DNA of 5,468 nucleotides from Chloroflexota bacterium (GCA_005880755.1 VBGV01000102.1:1-5468); one strand, 5' to 3'; counted from the stretch's first letter, positions 1 through 5,468 are shown. Notes: a model not told the origin generated them from the letters alone. Numbers and translations: made by a program.

Positions 1-1395
1 GTTCTCGAACAGCAGCTGCGTGAAGACGGTGCCGATGAAGAGGGCTCCGACCAGCGAGAGGACGGGGATGCTGTCGCGTCCGAACTTGATGTTCCACGGC
101 ATGCGGTACGGGCGATGCAGCGCCGGTTCGATGAAGCGCAGGCGCATCACCGACAGGTGAGCGGAACAAAACGCGAAGGTCGCAGCCAGCGAATAGACGG
201 CGCTCATGAGGTCGATCTCTTTACTTCCGGCGATGATGCCGGGGAGCACCAACAAGGCCGCAGCCACCCCGAACACGATGATCGACACGTACGGGGTCTT
301 GAACCTCGGGTGCAGCTTCGCCAGACGATGTGGCAGAAGATCCACCCCGGCCATCGAGTAGCTGAGCCGCGAGATCCCGAGCAAGCCCGCGTTGGTGGCG
401 ATGACGAGAATCGTGAAGGCCAGGATGCCCACCCACACCTGGGCCCAGAATCGCAACAGGTCCTCGTGGAATCCCATGACGATGCCAGCCACCGGGTCGG
501 CCTTGTAGGTGGTCGCCAGCTGTGTCGTATACGCGTGTAAGTGCTGGTCGTACGTGACGGGGAATACGCTGACGCCGATTGTCGGCAGGAATGCTGATAC
601 GAACAGCACCGCGATGATGACCCACCAGGTCGCGAGGGGGACGTTGCGGCCGGGATCCTTGGCTTCTTCGGAAAGGTTGGAAATCGTCTCGATCCCGGTG
701 TAGGTGACCATCGCGATCGAGATGCCCGCGAGAAAGTTGCTCCACGTCGGCGCAACTCCCCAGTGGATGTTGTGGATCACCGTCTGGATGTCGAGCAGCA
801 AGATGATGCCCAGGATCACGAGCACCAGCTGCGTCACCAGGTCGGTGAATGCCAGGACGAGGTTCAGGGCACTCGATTCCTGGATCCCGATGACATTGAC
901 CGCGACCAGAATCGCAATCAGGACCACGGTGGCGCCCACGTGGGTGCTCTGGTCGGTCGCGAGCGGTGCCAACACCGATACGTACTTGCCCAGAAAGCCC
1001 AGGTAGCTGACGGCGAAGTAGGCGGAGATCGAGACCGTCGCCGTGTAGTTCAGGAGTTGAACCCAGCCGACGATGAAGCCGATCGGCGCGTTGAACGCGC
1101 GGCGGGCGAAGCTCGAGCTCCCGCCTGCATGCGGCAGCGCGGCGGTGCCTTCCGCATAGTTGAGTGCCGTCGTGACGAAGATGAAGCCGGCCAGGATCAG
1201 GGCAAGTGGCGTGAGACCGAGGGCGAAGGCGGCTGTGACTCCGAGCGCGTAGTAGATGCTGGATCCGACGTTGCCGTAGCACGCTGCGAAGAGCGCCGAC
1301 GGGCCGAGCGTTCGCGGAAGCTTGGCTGGACGGCGAACCACAACCCGCAGGTCGCCTAGACGGCGGCCGCGCCTCGCGATCGCGTCAGAGCCCAT
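1..1395 (-). CDS. APC-superfamily amino acid permease (C-terminus beyond the left edge)
   Basis: This is an integral membrane transporter of the amino acid-polyamine-organocation superfamily, probably importing an amino acid by H+ symport or exchange; the substrate cannot be read from sequence. The 465 codons present are open to the left edge. After an Arg-rich cytoplasmic N-terminus (residues 8-28), hydrophobic segments lie near 30-52, 56-80, 106-135, 150-170, 181-203, 222-240, 256-275, 318-342, 366-390, 393-415 and 445-462, giving about 11 visible helices. The TM1 break has YGNVGSSIYYALG (40-52), where APC proteins bind substrate backbone. TM6 has TYTGIETISNLSEEAKDP (231-248), the family's G-x-E...EE-x-x-x-P signature. 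PHAGGSSSFARRAFN (88-102) follows TM2. The ATG at 1395 lies 32 nt after the M24 stop and has no clear Shine-Dalgarno; a GTG at codon 19 is an alternative. Members of this subfamily often have a long C-terminal cytoplasmic extension, which would lie outside the window. The family call is firm; substrate unknown. Confidence 0.93.
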   Translation of the reverse strand, partial: MGSDAIARRGRRLGDLRVVVRRPAKLPRTLGPSALFAACYGNVGSSIYYALGVTAAFALGLTPLALILAGFIFVTTALNYAEGTAALPHAGGSSSFARRAFNAPIGFIVGWVQLLNYTATVSISAYFAVSYLGFLGKYVSVLAPLATDQSTHVGATVVLIAILVAVNVIGIQESSALNLVLAFTDLVTQLVLVILGIILLLDIQTVIHNIHWGVAPTWSNFLAGISIAMVTYTGIETISNLSEEAKDPGRNVPLATWWVIIAVLFVSAFLPTIGVSVFPVTYDQHLHAYTTQLATTYKADPVAGIVMGFHEDLLRFWAQVWVGILAFTILVIATNAGLLGISRLSYSMAGVDLLPHRLAKLHPRFKTPYVSIIVFGVAAALLVLPGIIAGSKEIDLMSAVYSLAATFAFCSAHLSVMRLRFIEPALHRPYRMPWNIKFGRDSIPVLSLVGALFIGTVFTQLLFEN

Positions 1396-1427
1396 CGAAG
1401 CCGAGGTTAATCGATCGGCGCAAGGCG

Positions 1428-2657
1428 CTAGGGGTTGACGATGAGGTCTTTCAGCTCGCGCGGATAGTCCGTCATCACCCGCCGGCCGTCCGCGGTGATC
1501 ACGACCGTGTCTGAGTGGCGGAAGCCGCCCAGCTCGGGAATGTAGACGCCGGGCTCGACCGTGAAGACCATGCCCGGCTCGAGCACGGCGTCGTCACCAC
1601 GGTCGAGGAATGGCGCCTCATGCCCCTCGAGCCCGATCGAGTGACCCGCGTGGTGGCGCAGGTTGTCGGCGACGCCAAGCTCTTCGGCGAGCCGGACAGT
1701 GGCGAGCTCGACCTCGCCCGCGGGGACCCCGGGCGCCATGGTCTCGATGGCGCGCGTCTGCAGCGCGAGCATGGCGTCAAACGCACGCACCTGGTCCGGT
1801 GAAGGCTCGCCCACGATCATCGTTCGCTCGAGCTCGCTGCGGTATCCGTCGATGTTCGCGCCCGCACCGCTGACCAGCACATCACCCGCCGCGATGCCGT
1901 GGCCCTTGACGAACCCGTGCGGCATCGCCGTCGACCGGCCCGCGACGAACATGGCGATGAGCCCGCTGTCATCGTTGCCTCGCGGACGCCATCCGGGCAT
2001 CTCGTGGACCATCTCGAAGAGAGTCTCGGCGGACGCCGGCATGTAGCACTCCATCTCAGTCTTGCCGATGGTGATCGCGCCTTGCATCCGGCGGTGCGCG
2101 CGCACGGCCCAGTCGCAGCTCAGCTGGATGCAGTCGAGCTCGGCGCTCGACTTGACCCGCCGGAGCGATTCCACGATCAGCTCCGAATCGACGGGCTCTA
2201 CTCCCGTGAGGTCGCTGAGCCGCGGGCCGCGGTAGCCCCAAAACGGGACGTACCCGTCATGGTCGGCACCTGTGCGATCCGGCCGGGCGCTCATCTCGGT
2301 CAGCACCTCGGCCACGCTTTCCATCGGGTGCTCCGCGCCGGGATATTCGAAGTAGATCCGAACCTGGTCGACCGAGGTCGAAGACTCGGCGTGCTCCTTC
2401 TCGACCGCCGGCACGACCAGCGATGACTGGCCGCTGGAGCCGATGACGAGCGCGATCGGGCGCTCGGTCGGGATGTGGTGGAAGCCGGTCAAGTACGCGA
2501 CTCGCGCGGGATAGAAGATGCACATCGCGTCGAGACCGGAAGCCTGCATGCCCGCGGCAACACTCTCCCGGCGGAGTCGGTACTCCTCCGGCGAGATGGA
2601 CGGAACTGTTTGGGTCTTCGCCTTGGGCGCGCGCGCCCTGCGCTTAGTAGGCGGCAA
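1428..2657 (-). CDS. M24-family (creatinase/prolidase fold) hydrolase with a degenerate metal site
   Basis: This is a cytoplasmic pita-bread-fold protein that would be auto-annotated as Xaa-Pro aminopeptidase. With the TTG start chosen here it has 409 residues, close to creatinase (about 400). Residues 20-160 form the creatinase N-terminal domain (EEYRLRRESVAAGMQASGLD, then VAYLTGFHHIP). Residues 170-400 form the catalytic domain, with HHAGHSIGLEGHEAP (335-349) and FTVEPGVY (365-372). Of the five usual M24 metal ligands only His339 and Glu368 are kept: the first Asp is Gly264, the second is Glu275 and the last Glu is Ser382 (GFRHSD). It instead has PHG (His247) and LERT (Glu277), like creatinase. 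It may therefore be a metal-independent C-N hydrolase or a relative such as ectoine hydrolase, not a prolidase; the substrate is unknown. No in-frame ATG/GTG precedes the domain after the E1 beta stop. TTG at 2657 fits best, 12 nt after GGAGG and overlapping E1 beta by 14 nt, which suggests translational coupling. An ATG at 2549 would cut into the domain. Confidence 0.9.
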   Translation of the reverse strand: MPPTKRRARAPKAKTQTVPSISPEEYRLRRESVAAGMQASGLDAMCIFYPARVAYLTGFHHIPTERPIALVIGSSGQSSLVVPAVEKEHAESSTSVDQVRIYFEYPGAEHPMESVAEVLTEMSARPDRTGADHDGYVPFWGYRGPRLSDLTGVEPVDSELIVESLRRVKSSAELDCIQLSCDWAVRAHRRMQGAITIGKTEMECYMPASAETLFEMVHEMPGWRPRGNDDSGLIAMFVAGRSTAMPHGFVKGHGIAAGDVLVSGAGANIDGYRSELERTMIVGEPSPDQVRAFDAMLALQTRAIETMAPGVPAGEVELATVRLAEELGVADNLRHHAGHSIGLEGHEAPFLDRGDDAVLEPGMVFTVEPGVYIPELGGFRHSDTVVITADGRRVMTDYPRELKDLIVNP

Positions 2658-3627
2658 GCTTGCGCATCGCCTCCGCGATCTTCTCGGGGTTGGGCATGAA
2701 GAACTCTTCCTGCGGTGTGTTGAACGGCATCGCGGGGATGTCTGGCGCGGCCACCCGCACCACCGGCCCGTCGAGGTCCTCAAAGGCGTGCTCGGAGATG
2801 ATCGCCGCCACCTCAGCCCCAAACCCGCCGGTGAGGTTGTCCTCGTACACGACCACCGCCTTGCCCGTCTTCTTCACCGAGTCGATGATCGTCTGCCGGT
2901 CGAGGGGCGCCAGCGTTCGCAGGTCCACCACCTCGACGCTGATCCCCTCGGACTCGAGCTGCTGCGCCGCCTCCAGGCAGTAATGGGACATCAGCCCCCA
3001 CGCAAAGCAGCTCAAATTCGTACCGGGCCGCCGGACCACGGCGGGCCCGATGGGTACGAGGTGGTCGCCGTCGGGCACCTCCTCCGTGACGAGGCGGTAC
3101 ACCCTCTTATGTTCGAGGAAGAGCACAGGGTCGGGGTCGCGGATCGCCGACTTGAGCAATCCGTGCGCGTCGGCCGGCATGCTGGGCACGACCACCTTCA
3201 AGCCGGGCACATGGGCGTAGAAGGCCTCGATCGACTGGGAGTGGTAGAGGCCGCCGTGAACGCCACCGCCGAACGGCGTGCGGATGACGATCGGCACGGC
3301 CCAGTCGCCGTTGGACCGGTAGCGCGTCCGGGCTGCCTCGCTGACGATCTGGTCGAAAGCCGGGTGGATGAAGTCGGCGAACTGGATCTCGGCGATGGGG
3401 ATCAGGCCGTTGAGCGCCGCGCCGATGGCGACTCCGACGATTGCCGACTCGGCGAGGGGCGTGTCGAGCACGCGAGACTCGCCGAATCGTGCGTAGAGAC
3501 CATCGGTGGCGCCGAAAACGCCGCCCTTCTTTCCGACGTCTTCGCCCAGGACGAGCACCCGCTCGTCGCGCTCCATCTCCTCGGCCATGGCCGCGCGCAC
3601 CGCTTCGATCATGCGCATCTCCGACAT
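2644..3627 (-). CDS. Branched-chain-type 2-oxoacid dehydrogenase E1 component, beta subunit
   Basis: This is the beta subunit of a thiamine-diphosphate-dependent 2-oxoacid dehydrogenase (E1). With E1 alpha it decarboxylates a 2-oxo acid and passes the acyl group to lipoyl-E2 in the cytoplasm. At 327 residues it is the full family length. The transketolase pyrimidine-binding domain spans about 4-178: LGEDVGKKGGVFGATDGL (27-44), LDTPLAE with the TPP-activating Glu60, EIQFADFIHPAFDQIVSEAA (80-99) and GGLYHSQSIEAFYAHVPGLK (125-144). The C-terminal transketolase domain is about 195-318, with VVDLRTLAPLD (233-243). The GGVFGATDGL and EIQFADFI blocks resemble branched-chain keto acid dehydrogenase (BkdA2/BCKDHB) more than pyruvate dehydrogenase, but acetoin or pyruvate enzymes are not excluded. 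The ATG at 3627 has no good Shine-Dalgarno; a second in-frame ATG is at codon 4. Oddly, no E1 alpha precedes it and no E2 follows: it is the first gene of its unit, divergent from whiA. The family is certain; substrate class is moderately sure. Confidence 0.96.
   Translation of the reverse strand: MSEMRMIEAVRAAMAEEMERDERVLVLGEDVGKKGGVFGATDGLYARFGESRVLDTPLAESAIVGVAIGAALNGLIPIAEIQFADFIHPAFDQIVSEAARTRYRSNGDWAVPIVIRTPFGGGVHGGLYHSQSIEAFYAHVPGLKVVVPSMPADAHGLLKSAIRDPDPVLFLEHKRVYRLVTEEVPDGDHLVPIGPAVVRRPGTNLSCFAWGLMSHYCLEAAQQLESEGISVEVVDLRTLAPLDRQTIIDSVKKTGKAVVVYEDNLTGGFGAEVAAIISEHAFEDLDGPVVRVAAPDIPAMPFNTPQEEFFMPNPEKIAEAMRKLAAY
2670..2674 (-). promoter_or_regulatory. Shine-Dalgarno candidate for the M24 gene, inside the E1 beta 3' end
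   Basis: GGAGG on the minus strand lies 12 nt before TTG 2657, within the last codons of E1 beta. The spacing is somewhat long. Because the M24 start overlaps the E1 beta stop by 14 nt, termination-reinitiation by the same ribosomes may supplement it. Confidence 0.4.
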
Positions 3628-3634
3628 CCAGAGA

Positions 3635-3640
3635 ATTGTG
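3635..3640 (-). promoter_or_regulatory. Weak candidate -10 for the E1 beta operon
   Basis: Read on the minus strand, CACAAT (4 of 6 matches to TATAAT) ends 7 nt before the E1 beta ATG. No recognisable -35 lies 16-18 nt upstream and the ATG has no Shine-Dalgarno, so leaderless transcription is possible but poorly supported. The divergent gap (3628-3734) must carry promoters for both directions. Confidence 0.22.
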
Positions 3641-3661
3641 GCGCGGTAAAGAACAATGTGA

Positions 3662-3689
3662 CTGGACTCGATTGGTCGCGCGTTATGCT
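3662..3689 (+). promoter_or_regulatory. Weak candidate promoter for whiA
   Basis: TATGCT at 3684-3689 matches 4 of 6 positions of the sigma-70-type -10 hexamer. No good -35 is present: TGGACT (3663-3668) is 15 nt away and GTGACT (3658-3663) is 20 nt away. A transcript starting near 3696 would carry a short leader containing both Shine-Dalgarno elements. It would exclude the mini-frame starting at 3685, whose ATG overlaps the -10. Confidence 0.3.
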
Positions 3690-3700
3690 GCTGGGGAAAG

Positions 3701-3709
3701 GGAGGAGGT
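3701..3709 (+). promoter_or_regulatory. First (upstream) Shine-Dalgarno of whiA
   Basis: GGAGGAGGT is a near-perfect anti-16S complement. In the whiA frame it sits 10 nt before CTG 3720 and 25 nt before ATT 3735. No ATG, GTG or TTG occurs in any frame between it and ATG 3765, so if it is used the start must be non-canonical or its role is ribosome standby. It also forms the last codons (AGG-AGG) and part of the stop of a nine-codon frame, MLLGKGRR, that begins at ATG 3685. Confidence 0.6.
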
Positions 3710-3721
3710 AATAACCTTCCT

Positions 3722-3727
3722 GGAGGT
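3722..3727 (+). promoter_or_regulatory. Second Shine-Dalgarno of whiA, placing the start at ATT 3735
   Basis: GGAGGT is followed by exactly 7 nt and then ATT in the whiA frame. This is ideal spacing, and the resulting N-terminus MSFSAEVKNE matches the conserved WhiA start. This element is the main reason for choosing ATT over CTG 3720, which overlaps it by one base. Confidence 0.6.
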
Positions 3728-3734
3728 AGGCGCG

Positions 3735-4640
3735 ATTTCGTTCTCGGCAGAGGTCAAGAACGAGATGGCGGGGCTTCTACCAGCACGGCCCTGCTGTCAG
3801 CTGAGCGAGCTGCTCGGCGTCTACTTCGGTTCGCGCGGCCGCCTGCTGGGCAGCCCGCTGGGCCGGTCGGCGTACTTCTCGCTGCTCCGCAACGCCGTGG
3901 CCCGCAAGGTCGTGAGGCTGGGTCGCGCCGTCGGGCGAATGGAAGCGAAATACCAGGCCGTCAAGACCCGCAAGCGGATGTCCTTCTTCATCGAGCTTGC
4001 CCTGCCCGCGGATCTCGTCGCTACGTTTTCTCAGCCGCCGGTCCAGGTGGTGCCCGATGCCGCATGTGACCGAAAGGCGCTGCTGCGCGGCCTGTTCCTC
4101 GGCTGCGGCTCCGTCAATGCGCCCAACACGAGGTACCACCTGGAGTTCGTAGCTCCGACGCCTTCATGGGCCTCGGCCATCGCGCGGCTCATCGAAAGCG
4201 CGGGCGTTAAGGCCGGCATCGCCGTGCGAGGCGGCCAGTCCGTGGTCTACGTCAAGGACGGGGACGGAATCGTACGGCTGCTCTCGATGATGGGCGCGAA
4301 CCGCGCCGTGATGGAATTCGAAAACGTCCGCGTGCTGCGGGAAGTGAGCGGGGAGGTCAACCGCCGCCTCAACTTCGAGACGGCAAACATCGGCAAGACC
4401 ATCGGTTCCGGGATGCGCCAGGCGGCGGCCATCGAGCAGCTCGAAGCCGATGGCAAGCTGGACCGCCTTCCGCCGGCGCTCCGCGAGATGGCGAGATGGC
4501 GTAGTAAGCATCCGGAACTGAACCTCGGAGAGCTCGCGGGTCACATGAAGCTTTCGAAGTCCGCTGTGAATCACCGACTCCGCCGGCTGCAGCAGTTGGC
4601 CAAACCAGTAGCCCCAAAGCAAGAACGCCGCTCCGCCTGA
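3735..4640 (+). CDS. whiA: WhiA-family DNA-binding regulator (DUF199), probable ATT start
   Basis: WhiA couples a degenerate LAGLIDADG homing-endonuclease fold to a C-terminal helix-turn-helix. In Streptomyces it drives sporulation genes with WhiB; in Bacillus it affects cell division and chromosome segregation. With an ATT start the protein has 301 residues, the usual size. SFSAEVKNEMAGLLP followed by CC (20-21) matches the family N-terminus (MSF.xE.K.EL...CC). LAGLIDADG-like helices are near 22-36 and 114-130 (LLRGLFLGCGSVNAP), then RYHLEF (133-138). The conserved linker VNRRLNFETANIGKTI covers 208-223, and the HTH is at about 255-288 (SKSAVNHRLRRL, 274-285). No ATG, GTG or TTG lies at a suitable distance after either upstream Shine-Dalgarno. 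Alternatives are CTG at 3720 (5 residues longer), TTG at 3672 (21 longer, SD-less) and ATG at 3765 (loses the conserved first 10). The usual neighbours rapZ and yvcK are absent on both sides. Identity is very firm; the start is moderate. Confidence 0.95.
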   Translation: MSFSAEVKNEMAGLLPARPCCQLSELLGVYFGSRGRLLGSPLGRSAYFSLLRNAVARKVVRLGRAVGRMEAKYQAVKTRKRMSFFIELALPADLVATFSQPPVQVVPDAACDRKALLRGLFLGCGSVNAPNTRYHLEFVAPTPSWASAIARLIESAGVKAGIAVRGGQSVVYVKDGDGIVRLLSMMGANRAVMEFENVRVLREVSGEVNRRLNFETANIGKTIGSGMRQAAAIEQLEADGKLDRLPPALREMARWRSKHPELNLGELAGHMKLSKSAVNHRLRRLQQLAKPVAPKQERRSA

Positions 4641-4712
4641 AACGGACTATGAAGAGGGCGGCGGGGATGGGTCTGGTGGCTGTAGGGTTTGCATTTCTGC
4701 ACTGATCTGCCT

Positions 4713-4722
4713 GTTAATTAAC
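4713..4722 (+). repeat. Perfect 10-bp palindrome abutting the -35 of the HNH gene
   Basis: GTTAATTAAC is its own reverse complement, ends one base before the putative -35 and lies in a relatively AT-rich stretch of an otherwise GC-rich window. A second short inverted repeat, TCGTA (4730-4734) and TACGA (4746-4750) around 11 nt, covers the spacer and -10. Either could be an operator; both are short enough to be chance. Confidence 0.35.
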
Positions 4723-4751
4723 TTGCTATTCGTACCTATGTTCGATACGAT
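4723..4751 (+). promoter_or_regulatory. Candidate promoter of the DUF222/HNH gene (leaderless)
   Basis: TTGCTA (4723-4728, 4 of 6 to TTGACA) and TACGAT (4746-4751, 4 of 6 to TATAAT, fitting the TANNNT pattern) are separated by the optimal 17 nt. A start site about 7 nt after the -10 falls on the A of ATG 4758. This agrees with the missing Shine-Dalgarno and with leaderless mRNAs common in Actinobacteria. Confidence 0.5.
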
Positions 4752-4757
4752 TGGTGC

Positions 4758-5468
4758 ATGCTCGAAATGCTGCAAACCGGCGAGGAGATCGGCTATCAGC
4801 TGATCACTCTGCGTAAGGTCATCGACCAGCTCGAGCTCAAGTTCTGCAAACTTGCCGCCGAGTTCGTCAAGACCGACTTCTGGGAGGAGCAGGGCTCGGC
4901 CAGCCCTTACGACTGGGTCCGCTTCAACTGCCACATGACGTCAAACGCCGCCGGCGATCGGGTCGCGGTCGGCGAGCTTGCTTCCAATTTGGCGGAAAGC
5001 ACCCAGGCCATGGACGACGGCGAGATTGGCTTCGCTCATCTCACCGTGATGGCTCGAACTGCGAACGCTGTCGGCCAGGCCTTCGACGAGAGCAAGCTGC
5101 TTCGGCTTGCCCGCGAGAACTCACCCGGCAAGTTCCACTACAAGTGCCTTCACTACCGGCACTCGGTCAGCCCCAAGAAATACTCCGACGAGCAAGCCGC
5201 GCTGGTGCATTCGAACTTCCTCTACATGAACAGGGCCGATGACGGATCGTTCTTTCTCACCGGCTCCCTGGACCCGGTCGGCGGCGCGGTGGTTCGCAAC
5301 GCTCTGGAACCCCTTGCCCGGTACTCGGGCAAGGACGACCACCGGCTGCGACCGCAGCGGATGGCCGACGCCTTGAGCGAGCTGGCCGGCCACAAGACCA
5401 GGATCCAGATGCAGGTCACGAGCTCGATCGAGACCTTGCTCGACCTGACCGGAGCGCCTGGCGCGGAG
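4758..5468 (+). CDS. DUF222-domain HNH endonuclease family protein, N-terminal part (runs off the right edge)
   Basis: The 237 codons present encode the DUF222 domain that in actinobacterial and related genomes precedes an HNH nuclease motif (the mycobacterial 13E12 repeat family). Visible family features are a charged helical N-terminus (9-40), a central helical block with SNAAGDRVAVGELASNLAES (62-81), then DDGEIGFAHLTVMART (86-101), and a later GSLDPVGGAVVRNALEPLA (169-187) followed by QRMADALSELAGHK (200-213) and QVTSSIETLLDLTGAPGAE to the edge. The HNH catalytic motif normally lies about 100 residues further on and is not in the window, so nuclease activity cannot be judged. The ATG at 4758 is preferred over the in-frame ATG at 4767; the frame closes at a TAA at 4719-4721. 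It has no Shine-Dalgarno and a promoter-like -10 ends 6 nt before it, suggesting leaderless translation. Such genes are often multicopy; their function is poorly known, possibly mobile or defence-related. Confidence 0.9.
   Translation, partial: MLEMLQTGEEIGYQLITLRKVIDQLELKFCKLAAEFVKTDFWEEQGSASPYDWVRFNCHMTSNAAGDRVAVGELASNLAESTQAMDDGEIGFAHLTVMARTANAVGQAFDESKLLRLARENSPGKFHYKCLHYRHSVSPKKYSDEQAALVHSNFLYMNRADDGSFFLTGSLDPVGGAVVRNALEPLARYSGKDDHRLRPQRMADALSELAGHKTRIQMQVTSSIETLLDLTGAPGAE

Noticed and set aside
221..1282. 353-codon minus-strand open frame in a different frame from the permease
   Set aside because: The translation is low-complexity R/H/G/P-rich, whereas the neighbouring frame gives a textbook APC permease over the same bases.
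1375..1384. CGCGATCGCG palindrome near the permease start
   Set aside because: It lies inside the permease coding sequence, and such GC-rich palindromes are expected by chance in high-GC DNA; no second copy was noticed nearby.
2658..2822. 55-codon N-terminal extension of the M24 frame back to ATG 2822
   Set aside because: It lies wholly within E1 beta and reads as Arg/Ser/Pro-rich out-of-frame sequence; the creatinase domain does not need it.
2518..3711. 397-codon plus-strand open frame opposite E1 beta and the M24 5' end
   Set aside because: It is the antisense shadow of a GC-rich coding region, rich in H, R, D and G with no recognisable domain, while the minus strand encodes a full-length E1 beta with all motifs.
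4641..4712. Possible Rho-independent terminator after whiA
   Set aside because: Only short TGCA self-complementary bits were found, with no GC-rich stem followed by a T tract.
4647..4934. 95-codon minus-strand frame across the whiA-HNH gap
   Set aside because: Most of it is the antisense of the DUF222 coding region. It has no domain, and its end is a Pro/Ser run from the gap.

Overview
The window is high-GC bacterial DNA, densely coding, with short intergenic gaps and a preference for G/C at third positions. The mix of genes points to a Gram-positive-type or Chloroflexota/Dormibacterota-like soil bacterium: whiA (Actinobacteria, Firmicutes and relatives), a DUF222-type HNH nuclease gene (mostly Actinobacteria and neighbouring phyla), and an APC permease of a subfamily I associate with Actinobacteria and Chloroflexota. 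No marker here fixes the phylum, so this is inference.

Layout. Positions 1-3627 hold three minus-strand genes that read leftward as a probable operon. In order of transcription they are a 2-oxoacid dehydrogenase E1 beta subunit (3627-2644), a creatinase/prolidase-fold M24 hydrolase (probably 2657-1428, overlapping E1 beta by 14 nt) and an amino acid permease (1395 to beyond the left edge). A 107-nt gap separates this unit from the divergent plus-strand gene whiA (about 3735-4640). A 117-nt gap with a relatively AT-rich stretch and a good candidate leaderless promoter then precedes the start of a DUF222/HNH endonuclease gene (4758 to beyond the right edge). No RNA genes, CRISPR arrays, insertion sequences or convincing Rho-independent terminators were seen.

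How the genes may work together. The minus-strand unit reads like amino-acid or N-substituted-amino-acid catabolism: a permease for uptake, an M24-fold hydrolase for C-N bond cleavage, and a branched-chain-type 2-oxoacid dehydrogenase subunit for oxidative decarboxylation of the resulting keto acid. This is inferred from adjacency. The E1 alpha and E2 partners are absent from the places where they would normally sit. whiA stands apart from its frequent partners rapZ and yvcK.

The points most worth a second look are these: whiA has two Shine-Dalgarno sequences but no ATG/GTG/TTG at a suitable distance, and an ATT start would restore the conserved WhiA N-terminus; the M24 protein has lost three of the five canonical metal ligands and carries a creatinase-like His/Glu pair; the E1 beta gene has no E1 alpha beside it; and the HNH gene looks leaderless. 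I see no clear evidence of a wholly new multi-gene system.
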